Part shown: positions 9,016-16,833 of the stretch, piece after piece
Numbering within the stretch: the stretch's first letter is position 1
How the letters are laid out: each line of letters begins with the position of its first letter
Assembly: GCA_963976795.1 (NCBI GenBank)
Contig: CAXBLT010000011.1
Span: 1 to 64,000, forward strand
Source: UBA7359 sp963976795
GTDB taxonomy: Bacteria; Pseudomonadota; Gammaproteobacteria; Eutrophobiales; Eutrophobiaceae
Length of the DNA: 64,000 nt
Reading direction: 5' to 3'
Program-made: the position numbers and the translations under genes
The notes under the pieces: generated by a model
The model's database searches: none
What the model was told of the DNA's origin: nothing
What the model saw: the letters and a program-made list of their open reading frames with translations, nothing else

Positions 9016-9075
9016 ATGAAGTCATCTTTCAAAACCTATAATAGTATATCGGACAAAGCGTCCCTTAAAATATAG
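9016..9075 (+). CDS. Possible 19-residue peptide inside the element
   Basis: An ATG at 9016 opens a 19-codon frame ending in TAG at 9073-9075. It is preceded at good distance by a strong AAAAGGAG ribosome site and by a TGGACA-18-TATAAT promoter. The peptide is Ser/Lys rich and has no recognisable motif or membrane segment. The signals look real, but the frame may be the decayed start of a lost gene, perhaps one that the mobile element once carried. I cannot assign a function. Confidence 0.3.
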   Translation: MKSSFKTYNSISDKASLKI

Positions 9076-9142
9076 TTATAAAAAATCGTAATGATTAAAA
9101 GTTTGTACTAATAAAACTTATGCTAACGGATTAACACTAACA

Positions 9143-9325
9143 ATGAATTACCCAATCAAGATGACGACATTCTTTAAAAAAAATGTTACTACTGAAGTGC
9201 ATGATCAGTTGCGAGTGAAGCGAGCTTCCAATCGACAATCTGTCATCACTTCAGCAAAGCATTCAAACAATGTTCGCGCGTTCAGTTTATTTAACCTCGT
9301 TAAAATACACGGGGCGCATTCCTGA
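9143..9325 (+). CDS. Unidentified 60-codon ORF inside the element
   Basis: An ATG-started frame of 60 codons, basic and rich in Ser, Asn and Val, with no signal peptide or membrane segment. No convincing ribosome site is seen. It may be a fragment of a lost gene or chance coding inside the repeat. I do not recognise it and give it low weight. Confidence 0.2.
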   Translation: MNYPIKMTTFFKKNVTTEVHDQLRVKRASNRQSVITSAKHSNNVRAFSLFNLVKIHGAHS

Positions 9326-9487
9326 TGAAGACGACTTCAGACGGGATTTTTATAACAAGACATTCAAATGGACGTGTCAAAAGCATAGGTCGCTTCGCGA
9401 TCATAAAAGATGTCACGCCATTTAATTCAGATCGTTGATTTTTTATTCCCCGTTTTGCTTTGCCGAGGAGGTGGACTGTTATCGGGT

Positions 9488-9535
9488 TAACTGTGCAGGA
9501 CGCACAGTTAAGTGCATTAGGACAGGATGTCCGTA
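9488..9535. repeat. Two small palindromes with GGA-containing loops
   Basis: AACTGTGC-AGGAC-GCACAGTT is followed about 11 bases later by GGACA-GGA-TGTCC. Both are near-perfect hairpins whose loops contain GGA. They lie in the part of the element that resembles a dispersed repeat family. Confidence 0.6.
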
Positions 9536-9730
9536 TGCGCGACCCGAATAATAGTACGCCGACGAGGGGAGCCGTTAGGCCAAAGCATCTGGGTGCCCTT
9601 CTCTTTGGTTACTTATCTCTTGGGCATGCAAGAGAAAGTAACTCGCCGTAAAAGGCGAAATCGATAATTAAAAGAATAAAAGATATTAAGTAAAACTAGA
9701 TTCCTGCTTTCGCAGGAATGACGAAATAGA

Positions 9731-10810
9731 CTAAGTCTGCCCCTGTAAAGTAGTATCATCGCTTTCATAGGTTGGCCAGACATTGATCAAGGCCTTAACC
9801 AAAGTTGCTAATGGAATAGCAAAGAATACGCCCAAGAAACCCCATAGCCCACCAAAGACCAGGATCGCAACGATGATTGCAACCGGGTGCAAGTTTACAG
9901 CTTCTGAAAAAAGTATCGGCACTAGAATATTGCCATCTAGAAACTGGATGATGCCGTAGGCAATCAGTATCCAGACGAAATCGGGGGCGATACCCCATTG
10001 GAAATAAGCAACAAAAGCGATCGGTAGTGTTACTACTGCAGCGCCAATGTACGGAATCAATACAGACAGCCCCACTATCAGCGCTAGCAATGGCGAATAA
10101 TTAAGGCCAAATAAAACGAAAGTAATATAGGAGGCGCTTCCAACAATGATAATCTCGTTGAATTTACCACGCACATAATTACCTATTTGCGCATCCATCT
10201 CCGTCCAGATTTCGTTTATTAGTCGTCTCTCTTTAGGTAGAAAACGACCGAGCCAATCTATGATGAGCTCCTTATCTTTTAGAAAAAAGAAGATCATCAA
10301 TGGCACCAGAACCAGATAAACAAGTATCGTAATAATGGCAGGGAGAGAAGCGACAGATATCGAAAGCACATTTCCTCCAAGCTCACTGAAGCCTTGGCGA
10401 ATCGTGATGATCAGTTGACCAATATATTCTTCTGAAATGAATTCGGGGTATTGTTCTGGCAACTGCAATAATAAAGCTTGTCCATTATTAATCATGTCAG
10501 GGACTTCCTGAAAAAACTGGCTGACCTGTTTTGATAACAATGGTAACAGTCCGAATAATATAAACATCATGAAGGCGACAAATAATAGATAGACCAGATT
10601 AACTGCCCAAAATCGTGAAGATAATTTTCTTTGTAGTTTCGATACACCACCTTCGAGTAGATAAGCGATGACCAGCGCTGCCAATAGCGGCGCTAGCATT
10701 TTACCCATTGTCAGCAAGACAACCGCACTAATAACCAGTAAAACGACTAATAAGGCAGCTTGTGGATCAGTAAAATAACGTCGGTACCAGGAAGAAATAA
10801 ACTCAAACAT
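9731..10810 (-). CDS. AI-2E family transporter (PerM/YdiK type permease)
   Basis: A 359-residue membrane protein with about eight hydrophobic segments: a paired set near residues 17-50, one at about 70-90, one near 150-178, and a cluster between 215 and 345. The PLMIFFFLKDKE motif and the C-terminal LVPILFSEAVNLHPVAIIVAILVFGGLWGFLGVFFAIPLATL stretch, here cited in part, are typical of the family. Members are described as autoinducer-2 exporters or, in other cases, sodium/proton antiporters, so the cargo cannot be told from sequence. The gene is alone on its strand and ends just beside the inverted-repeat element. Confidence 0.85.
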   Translation of the reverse strand: MFEFISSWYRRYFTDPQAALLVVLLVISAVVLLTMGKMLAPLLAALVIAYLLEGGVSKLQRKLSSRFWAVNLVYLLFVAFMMFILFGLLPLLSKQVSQFFQEVPDMINNGQALLLQLPEQYPEFISEEYIGQLIITIRQGFSELGGNVLSISVASLPAIITILVYLVLVPLMIFFFLKDKELIIDWLGRFLPKERRLINEIWTEMDAQIGNYVRGKFNEIIIVGSASYITFVLFGLNYSPLLALIVGLSVLIPYIGAAVVTLPIAFVAYFQWGIAPDFVWILIAYGIIQFLDGNILVPILFSEAVNLHPVAIIVAILVFGGLWGFLGVFFAIPLATLVKALINVWPTYESDDTTLQGQT

Positions 10811-10866
10811 TTTTCAATATAGTTTCTTGTAGTGGTTGATCATCGCTCCGTGCGATGTCGACGACT

Positions 10867-10894
10867 CTGAATAAGTCACTGAGGATTTATTCAG
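10867..10894. repeat. Inverted repeat CTGAATAA/TTATTCAG
   Basis: An 8-bp perfect inverted repeat with a 12-base spacer, 57 bases upstream of the permease start codon. It could be an operator or an RNA hairpin in the leader. The remaining gap to 11247 holds the terminator, sRNA candidate and sigma-54-like site described separately. Confidence 0.45.
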
Positions 10895-10989
10895 GGCTTT
10901 CTTAAATACATTATCATAACGATATCTTGACTATACGGCGAATTTACCTGGCTACGGATTTCTAAATTACTGACAAAATTAAATGGTGT

Positions 10990-11020
10990 AAAAAAAAGGG
11001 CGCCGGAGGGGGTGGCGCCC
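10990..11020 (-). terminator. Strong rho-independent terminator, minus strand
   Basis: GGGCGCC (10998-11004) and GGCGCCC (11014-11020) form a perfect 7-bp GC stem with a nine-base loop. On the minus strand the stem is followed directly by eight T. No annotated protein gene is transcribed into it, which points to a small noncoding transcript starting within about 100 bases. Confidence 0.85.
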
Positions 11021-11077
11021 TATAAAAATACAACAAAACTGTTGATGAGGAGGATACTAAATATAACTATTTTATGA
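10990..11077 (-). ncRNA. Candidate small RNA, about 88 nt, sigma-54 dependent
   Basis: The minus strand between a sigma-54-like promoter (11088-11103) and a strong terminator would give a transcript of about 88 nt. It has no ATG and no ribosome site. Near its middle is an unpaired TATCCTCCTCATC stretch, complementary to Shine-Dalgarno sequences, then a small CAACAG-TTTT-related hairpin, then the terminator whose loop ACCCCCTCC is again C-rich. These are features of base-pairing small RNAs. It is divergent from queG. A competing reading is a plus-strand 18-residue hydrophobic peptide (MTVFIAGVVPMFVFNIIQ, start 11074), but its ribosome site lies 20 bases away. Confidence 0.55.
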
Positions 11078-11087
11078 CTGTCTTTAT

Positions 11088-11103
11088 TGCAGGTGTTGTG
11101 CCA
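11088..11103 (-). promoter_or_regulatory. Sigma-54 type promoter (-24/-12)
   Basis: The minus strand reads TGGCACAACACCTGCA, which matches the consensus TGGCACG-N4-TTGCA with the invariant GG and GC at the correct spacing and two deviations. The predicted start is near 11077. Confidence 0.6.
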
Positions 11104-11247
11104 ATGTTTGTTTTTAATATAATTCAATAACTTAGATCGCAAACAATCCATATATGTTTAAGAATTGCACTATGGCGGTGACTTTTAGGACGTATATGGT
11201 GCATTGCAATATCTGTTTTATGGATCTGAACGATATTTATATAACCA

Positions 11248-12303
11248 ATGAATAAATCACAACTATCTAGTCACATAAAATCGTGGGGAATTGAATTAGG
11301 CTTCCAACAAGTTGGTATCACGACGACCGACCTAGAAGAGGATGAAACCTATCTCTTAAACTGGCTGAAAGAAGGGCGCCATGGCGAGATGTCATATATG
11401 CAGCGACACGGCACGAAACGAAGCCGCCCAAGAGACCTTGTACCGGGGACCATCAGTGTCATTTCACTAAGAATGGATTACCTGCCACCATCTAGTAAGC
11501 ATCCTGCACAGGTCTTAAACAATAAGGAGCTCGCCTATGTTTCTCGATATGCAATGGGGCGCGATTATCACAAGCTCATGCGTCAACGACTACAAAAACT
11601 CGCTTCTAAAATAGAATCGCAATATGGACAGTTTGGCTATCGTTGCTTTGTCGATAGCGCTCCAATTCTGGAAAAAGCATTAGCACGAAATGCAGGCCTC
11701 GGATGGATAGGGAAGCACAGTAACCTCATCAACCCTAAAGCAGGGTCATGGTTTTTTCTGGGTGAGATTTATACTGACTTACCACTTGAAATTGACAAAC
11801 CTTTTACAAAACACCATTGCGGTAGTTGTGAGGCCTGTATCGATATTTGTCCAACTCAAGCGATTGTAGGCCCGATGCAAGTTGATGCCCGCCGCTGCAT
11901 TTCTTATCTGACAATAGAACTACGAAGTTCGATTCCCGAAGAATTTCGCAAGATGATCGGTAATCGCGTTTATGGTTGTGATGACTGCCAACTAATATGC
12001 CCATGGAATAAGTTTTCAAAAAATTCAGAAGAAGATGATTTTCGTGTACGCAACGGTCTCGATTCACCAGCCCTGGTTGAATTATTCGCATGGACTGAAG
12101 CAGACTTTTTAAAAAACACCGAAGGCTCGGCAATAAGAAGAATCGGTTATGAATGTTGGCTAAGAAATATTGCAATAGGGTTAGGCAATGCATCTAGCAC
12201 TAGCGAAACCATTAACGCATTAAAGAAACGCCAAAATGATGCTTCTCCTTTAGTGAGAGAACATACCGCATGGGCGTTGGCACAACATGGCATCCAAAAC
12301 TAA
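11248..12303 (+). CDS. queG: Epoxyqueuosine reductase
   Basis: QueG reduces epoxyqueuosine to queuosine in tRNA anticodons, using cobalamin and two [4Fe-4S] clusters in the cytoplasm. The 351-residue protein has the conserved VDSAPILEKALARNAGLGWIG core, a first ferredoxin-like cluster motif CGSCEACIDICPT and a second set GCDDCQLICPWNK. A C-terminal HEAT-like helical part with VREHTAWAL closes the protein. Length and cysteine pattern are normal. The gene is alone on its strand here; the usual tsaE or nnrD neighbours are not in view. Confidence 0.95.
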   Translation: MNKSQLSSHIKSWGIELGFQQVGITTTDLEEDETYLLNWLKEGRHGEMSYMQRHGTKRSRPRDLVPGTISVISLRMDYLPPSSKHPAQVLNNKELAYVSRYAMGRDYHKLMRQRLQKLASKIESQYGQFGYRCFVDSAPILEKALARNAGLGWIGKHSNLINPKAGSWFFLGEIYTDLPLEIDKPFTKHHCGSCEACIDICPTQAIVGPMQVDARRCISYLTIELRSSIPEEFRKMIGNRVYGCDDCQLICPWNKFSKNSEEDDFRVRNGLDSPALVELFAWTEADFLKNTEGSAIRRIGYECWLRNIAIGLGNASSTSETINALKKRQNDASPLVREHTAWALAQHGIQN

Positions 12304-12430
12304 AACTTATTCGCATACATTTTACACTCAACAAACTCCATATCAGGTTTGTATCCATCACTTGACTGATTAATTTTATAAATTAAACTTCGGGCCTTCT
12401 TTTGCTAACTTTTTTATGGAGATGTTTTTC

Positions 12431-12829
12431 ATGCGTTTCACACTATTTTTTGTGCTTTGTTGTTCATTTATGACCAATGCTCATGCTAATGCAGGTATCG
12501 TTACCAAGGCTTCTGATTCGAAAATGTCTTGTGACGAAATTCTCACTGAATCACAAGAAGTAGAATCTCAACTAGGTGAAAACGCGACTGGTTTATTCGC
12601 TAATGCCGCGGCCGTAAATGTTGCCACCGGTGTAGCAACGAATGCCGCTGTCTACTCTGGTGTCGCAGGTTCACTAGGTGGTTGGGGTGGCGCTGCGCTT
12701 AGTGCTATAGGCGGTATTGCTAAATCAACAGCGAAAAATAATGAAGAAGAGGAAGCGGCAAAAAAAGCAACAGCAGAAAAAAGAGCCTATTATCTTTTTG
12801 GTTTATACCGAGGTAAAAACTGCGAATAA
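12431..12829 (+). CDS. Secreted Gly/Ala-rich hypothetical protein
   Basis: I place the start at the ATG at 12431, five codons inside the longest frame, because a GGAG ribosome site lies just ahead of it. The product is 132 residues with a clear Sec signal peptide (FFVLCCSFMTNAHANA). The mature part starts with a Cys-containing acidic region, then a Gly/Ala-rich hydrophobic stretch around GVAGSLGGWGGAALSAIGGIA that could form a glycine-zipper membrane segment, then a charged Glu/Lys helix and a last Cys near the end (RGKNCE). I do not recognise the family. Two cysteines in the mature protein could form a disulfide. Confidence 0.65.
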   Translation: MRFTLFFVLCCSFMTNAHANAGIVTKASDSKMSCDEILTESQEVESQLGENATGLFANAAAVNVATGVATNAAVYSGVAGSLGGWGGAALSAIGGIAKSTAKNNEEEEAAKKATAEKRAYYLFGLYRGKNCE

Positions 12830-12963
12830 TTTGCGCGTCACATCAACACAGAACCATCATTTTAAAACTGTATGAAAAAAGACCTTATATCTTGAATAAA
12901 TCATCGAGGTCAGATCTGAATGGCACTTACTTAAGTTCCAGCAGCAATACTTTTCCTCGTTTG

Positions 12964-13015
12964 TCATCCCCGAGCAAGCGGGGTTCATGTCTCTTGGTCT
13001 AACTGGACATGAATT
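12964..13015. repeat. REP-like palindromes
   Basis: CCCCG-AGCAAG-CGGGG is followed directly by TTCATGTC and GACATGAA separated by about 14 bases. The first hairpin resembles the TCATTCCCG-type hairpins at both outer ends of the element at 8680-9722. No gene is seen in 12830-13114 otherwise. Confidence 0.55.
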
Positions 13016-13114
13016 GTTCCTGCAATCCTTATTCATTCTCTCCTGCGCGGAAAAGATGGGTTTAGATAAGCACTACTCAGGTCAGTTTTTTTTACTTAAA
13101 ATAAAAAATAAATC

Positions 13115-13573
13115 TTATTCAGAAAACATCGTTTCTGTTTCTACATTAAATATCGTACCTTCAACACTCATTACACGCACTTTCATACCAGCAGGCATAT
13201 CGTTGCCCTTTACTTTCCAGATAGAATCATCGACCTTAACTTTGCCCACGCCATTCACTATCGCTTCATCAAGTGTAAAACTGCGACCGACATATTGTTC
13301 TCCACGTCGATTGAGATTAGGTTGATCATTAACATTAGGGTTCGACTTTTTATGTCGTTTATAAAGTATTAGGGACACGACAGATAACACCCCAAATATA
13401 ATGACCTGTATCAAGACCGGCATGCTCGGTGCTGCATAAATTATCAAACCAACAATAAAAGCAGAGATCCCCATCCACAGGAAATATGCCGCAGGCAAAA
13501 TCATTTCAATAATAATCATCACTACAGCAGCAATTAGCCAATACCAAAATTCAATCTGATCTAACCATTCCAT
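13115..13573 (-). CDS. NfeD-like membrane protein (short form)
   Basis: A 152-residue protein with three hydrophobic segments (about 10-28, 30-46 and 52-72) and a C-terminal OB-fold domain from about 95 on (GRSFTLDEAIVNGVGKVKVDDSIWKV). This is the short NfeD/YbbK form, which is regularly encoded with an SPFH protein and is thought to act with it in membrane microdomain organisation or quality control. The SPFH gene lies directly upstream, 16 bases away, so the pair forms an operon. No protease domain is present. Confidence 0.88.
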   Translation of the reverse strand: MEWLDQIEFWYWLIAAVVMIIIEMILPAAYFLWMGISAFIVGLIIYAAPSMPVLIQVIIFGVLSVVSLILYKRHKKSNPNVNDQPNLNRRGEQYVGRSFTLDEAIVNGVGKVKVDDSIWKVKGNDMPAGMKVRVMSVEGTIFNVETETMFSE

Positions 13574-13589
13574 AAGCTACTCCTCACAC

Positions 13590-14522
13590 TTAACTGACGG
13601 GCTTATCATCTTTGCCAAAAGTCTCTTTAGCTATCTCAGCAATACCTGATATTGCGCCAATCACACTGCTGGCTTCTAATGGCATTAGAATAACTTTTTG
13701 ATTTGGCGCAGAGGCAATGTCTTTTAATGCCTCTACATACTTGGTCGCGACGAAATAGTTGACGGCTTGTATATCACCTGTCGCGATGGCATTAGAAACA
13801 TCTTTCGTTGCCTTTGCTTCTGCTTCTGCTGATCGTTCTCTAGCCTCTGCATCACGAAAGGCAGATTCCTTACGTCCCTCGGCCTCAAGAATCGCGGCTC
13901 TTTTTTCACCATCTGCTTTCAAGATTTCAGCTTGTTTGAAACCTTCTGCCTCAAGAATGTTCGCCCGCTTTTCTCGCTCTGCTTTCATTTGTCGCGCCAT
14001 AGAATCGACCAGATCTTTTGGCGGTGAAATATCCTTGATCTCGATTCGAGTCACCTTGACACCCCATGGCCCGGTGGCTTCATCAACTACATGCAACAGT
14101 TGTGCATTGATGGCATCTCGTTGTGATAATAATTGGTCCAAATCCATCGACCCCATCACAGTACGAATATTCGTCATGGTCAGATTCAAGATCGCACGGG
14201 TAAGATTATTGACCTCATATGCAGCCTGCGCCGCATTTAAGACCTGAAAGAAAACCACACCATCGACTCTCACCATGGCGTTATCTTTGGTAATGACTTC
14301 TTGTGATGGGACATCGACAACTGTCTCCATCATATTCATCTTGGCACCGATTCTATCAAAGAACGGAATAATGATATGTAACCCCGGTGCTAATGTCCGC
14401 GTGTACTCGCCAAACCGCTCAACCGTATATTCGTTACCTTGAGTAACGATCGTTACTGCTTTGGTTATGACGACAAAGATGAACAGTGATAAACAAAATA
14501 TGAAAAATCCTAATCCACTCAT
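13590..14522 (-). CDS. SPFH/Band 7 (stomatin-like) membrane protein, QmcA type
   Basis: A 310-residue protein with one N-terminal membrane helix (about 3-25), an SPFH domain (about 25-190, beginning VTIVTQGNEYTVERFGEYTRTL) and a long charged helix made of repeated AEGxKxAxILxAxG units (about 195-250), which builds oligomeric rings in this family. It ends with a short hydrophobic segment around VILMPLEASSVIGAISG. Homologues assemble in the inner membrane and act with NfeD proteins or with FtsH. Its partner NfeD gene follows immediately. Confidence 0.92.
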   Translation of the reverse strand: MSGLGFFIFCLSLFIFVVITKAVTIVTQGNEYTVERFGEYTRTLAPGLHIIIPFFDRIGAKMNMMETVVDVPSQEVITKDNAMVRVDGVVFFQVLNAAQAAYEVNNLTRAILNLTMTNIRTVMGSMDLDQLLSQRDAINAQLLHVVDEATGPWGVKVTRIEIKDISPPKDLVDSMARQMKAEREKRANILEAEGFKQAEILKADGEKRAAILEAEGRKESAFRDAEARERSAEAEAKATKDVSNAIATGDIQAVNYFVATKYVEALKDIASAPNQKVILMPLEASSVIGAISGIAEIAKETFGKDDKPVS

Positions 14523-14560
14523 GGGCTTGTTCCCTTAATTGTTAATGTACATAACTTCGA

Positions 14561-14929
14561 TTATTTTATAAAACGTATCGTGTATGGGTAACGATAGCGC
14601 ACGCCTTCATTCGCTTTAATAGAGGCCATAATGACAACAATAATTTGATAGATGATTAACGCACCAAGCATTAGAAACCCGACAAAGACCAACATCAGTA
14701 TCGCAGAAACAATAACAGCAATAAGCATCGTCAATTGAAAATTCAGTGATTCTTTCCCTTGATCATTAACAAAAGGCATCTCGTCTTTCTTAATTAACCA
14801 AATAATCAGCGGGCCAAGCACACTGCCAAAGGGGATTAAATAGCCAGAGAAAGAAACAAGGTGGCTCAACATTCCCCATAAACGCTCATCTTTATCAGAT
14901 GAGCTCACTTCTTTCACATCCTGAGTCAT
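14561..14929 (-). CDS. DUF4870 family membrane protein
   Basis: A 122-residue protein whose family signature is visible: ERLWGMLSHLVSFSGYLIPFG at about 15-36, LIIWLIKKDEMPFVNDQGKESLNFQ at about 42-67, and two further hydrophobic helices to the C-terminus with YRYPYTIRFIK. Three membrane segments are likely. The biochemical role of the family is unknown. It lies 38 bases upstream of the SPFH gene on the same strand, so it could be the first gene of that transcript, with an AGGAGG-type site before its ATG. Confidence 0.85.
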   Translation of the reverse strand: MTQDVKEVSSSDKDERLWGMLSHLVSFSGYLIPFGSVLGPLIIWLIKKDEMPFVNDQGKESLNFQLTMLIAVIVSAILMLVFVGFLMLGALIIYQIIVVIMASIKANEGVRYRYPYTIRFIK

Positions 14930-15021
14930 ACCGGCCTCCTACAGGAACAGTTTGGTTAGCGTGCTATTGTTTTCTTCTTGTTTGAAACATTATCATTCCA
15001 GACAAGGTTTGTCCCAGAGAA

Positions 15022-15888
15022 TTACGGTTCAGAAGGTACATCATCTTGATTTTCCAGATTACCATCAAAATCAGCATCAACCATGATAGACATGCCAGGG
15101 GCGGCCTTATTGAGCCATCCACGGATACGCTTGATGAGCACATCTTCCATCTGATTAAAGTAATGGTCTGCTCCTTCTATCTCTAGCTGGATATATTCTC
15201 GATTATTACCTTTTTTTGCCGCAAGCCGTCGATCCGGAGCTTGATTGATAACGCTTTTAAAATCACGAGTTCCGTATATGTCTAGTACCGGAATTTTAGT
15301 TTTCTCGATCAAATCGAGTATATTAATGGTCGGTTTTACAAAAGGATATTCTTGTAAACCAACTGCTACTAGAGCGACAATCTTTTGCTTTTTTTCTTTT
15401 TCGAGATATGCAAGCGCAGTAGCAGCACCGAAGCTATGCCCGATAACAACAATATTAAGGAATTTTCGTTCACGTAAACTACGCACGGCGGCCTCAACCC
15501 GATTCTCAGCCTGTCGCAGAGTCTGCCCATAGTCTTCGATTTGATTCTCTGGTGCAATAACCGGCATCTGGATCGACAAGGTAGCCCAACCATGTTCGGG
15601 CAGTCTGGTTCGGATGGGTGAGATTGTTTGCGGCCAATCAGCATGACCGCCCATTCCATGTAGAAGAATCACCGCGCCATGCGCAGTTTTATTAGTTTGA
15701 CTCGTATACAACGCCAAAAAGTCCTCTCCTTTCGCATCAAGCCAAAGCATTTCTGACCCTTTGACAGTATTCGCTAACTTTTCAGTAGACTGCTTCTCCC
15801 AGTTTCTATCCAGAGTCCCGGAAATAGCTGGCAGATTGCTTATTAGCAATAGTGAAAAAATAATACTCAATCGATATATTTGTTTCAT
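15022..15888 (-). CDS. Secreted alpha/beta hydrolase, DUF3530 family
   Basis: I take the ATG at 15888 as start because it opens a clean Sec signal peptide (MKQIYRLSIIFSLLLISNLPAIS, given here for position only), while the longer frame adds 37 implausible residues. The 288-residue product has the DUF3530 core: LLHGMGGHADWP oxyanion region, VVIGHSFGAATAL with the likely nucleophile Ser, DIYGTRDF with the acidic residue, and GADHYF with the His. A periplasmic or exported esterase is likely, but the substrate is unknown. The acidic tail DADFDGNLENQDD is reminiscent of a calcium-binding loop. Confidence 0.82.
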   Translation of the reverse strand: MKQIYRLSIIFSLLLISNLPAISGTLDRNWEKQSTEKLANTVKGSEMLWLDAKGEDFLALYTSQTNKTAHGAVILLHGMGGHADWPQTISPIRTRLPEHGWATLSIQMPVIAPENQIEDYGQTLRQAENRVEAAVRSLRERKFLNIVVIGHSFGAATALAYLEKEKKQKIVALVAVGLQEYPFVKPTINILDLIEKTKIPVLDIYGTRDFKSVINQAPDRRLAAKKGNNREYIQLEIEGADHYFNQMEDVLIKRIRGWLNKAAPGMSIMVDADFDGNLENQDDVPSEP

Positions 15889-16114
15889 AAGATTTTCACA
15901 AACTCCTAGCAAAAATATAGCAATAAACACGCCTTCCCTGAATGGTGGAGAGTATTTTCGCTCCAAACAATAACACCAAGGCTCCGAAAGACAGCGCAAA
16001 CAAGCGTGCTTTCCCCAGCAATAATCTGCTGCCTATAGTGGCTATGGCTGGGTTGATCAGGTAAAGTTGCCCCCTCTTTAGATAGCGTTTAAATCATAGC
16101 GAACAATAACTTTC

Positions 16115-16789
16115 ATGACTAATTATGTAATCGCACCTTCGATCTTGTCAGCTGACATGGCGCGTCTCGGCGAGGAGACAGCCGCAGTCTTGGCTGCGGG
16201 CGCTGATTTTGTCCATATCGACGTCATGGATAACCATTACGTGCCTAATCTGACCTTCGGCCCAGTTGTCGTCAAGGCCTTACGTGATTTTGGCATCAAG
16301 GCTACGCTAGATGTGCATTTAATGATCAAACCAGTAGACCGTATCATTCCGGATTTTGCAGCAGCGGGGGCCAGTTATATTACCTTTCATCCTGAGGCCT
16401 CGGAACATGTTGACCGTAGCCTGCAGTTAATTCGTGATAATGGCTGCAAGTCAGGACTGGTATTTAATCCCGCCACTCCGCTTGACGTGCTGACACACGT
16501 TTTGGATAAGGTAGATATGATCCTGTTGATGTCGGTAAACCCGGGGTTTGGTGGTCAATCCTTCATTAGCTCGGCGCTGGATAAATTGAAAATGGCTAGA
16601 AAACTGATCGACGACTCTGGCAGAGACATCCGCCTTGAGATAGATGGCGGCGTCAAGATTGACAATATCCGTGAAATAGCAGAAGCAGGAGCAGATACCT
16701 TTGTTGCTGGCTCAGCTATATTTGGTAGCGACGACTACCAAAAAACAATAACCGCGATGCGAGAACAACTAGCCCAAACTAATAGCTAG
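16115..16789 (+). CDS. rpe: Ribulose-phosphate 3-epimerase
   Basis: Rpe interconverts ribulose 5-phosphate and xylulose 5-phosphate in the pentose phosphate pathway. The 224-residue TIM barrel has all signatures: IAPSILSADMARL at the start, VHIDVMDNHYVPNLTFGP with metal and catalytic Asp, LDVHLMI, MSVNPGFGGQSF, and LEIDGGVKIDN with the second catalytic Asp. It starts the rpe-gph-trpE order seen in pseudomonads and other gammaproteobacteria. The gap to gph is 44 bases, so cotranscription is likely. Confidence 0.96.
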   Translation: MTNYVIAPSILSADMARLGEETAAVLAAGADFVHIDVMDNHYVPNLTFGPVVVKALRDFGIKATLDVHLMIKPVDRIIPDFAAAGASYITFHPEASEHVDRSLQLIRDNGCKSGLVFNPATPLDVLTHVLDKVDMILLMSVNPGFGGQSFISSALDKLKMARKLIDDSGRDIRLEIDGGVKIDNIREIAEAGADTFVAGSAIFGSDDYQKTITAMREQLAQTNS

Positions 16790-16833
16790 TCTAAAACGCG
16801 ATTGATTCATTTTTAGCCTGTTGCAATTACATT

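Larger units (their letters stand above)
8680..9722. repeat. Noncoding element of about 1.04 kb with about 92-bp terminal inverted repeats
   Basis: The left end (8680-8771) and the reverse complement of the right end (9631-9722) align along about 92 bases with good identity. Shared blocks include an outer GTCATTCC hairpin, TTAATATCTTTTATTC and a TTCGCC/TTCCGCC-containing segment. The interior has no gene I can name. It contains a small promoter-RBS-ORF unit near 8947-9075, an unidentified 60-codon ORF at 9143-9325, and palindromes at about 9488-9535. The right third (about 9440-9660), with CATCTGGGTGCCCTTCTCTTTGGTTACTT, resembles a dispersed noncoding repeat common in gammaproteobacteria. It fills the gap between two intact genes like an insertion. 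Confidence 0.7.

Noticed and set aside
9460..9651. 63-codon frame with KHLGALLFGYLSLGHARESNSP
   Set aside because: This is a chance reading of the dispersed noncoding repeat; such frames recur in many genomes without a protein, and no ribosome site fits.
11074..11130. Plus-strand 18-residue hydrophobic peptide starting at 11074
   Set aside because: The GAGGAGG site lies about 20 bases before the ATG, too far for normal initiation, and the sigma-54-like element overlaps the frame. I treat it only as an alternative to the small RNA.
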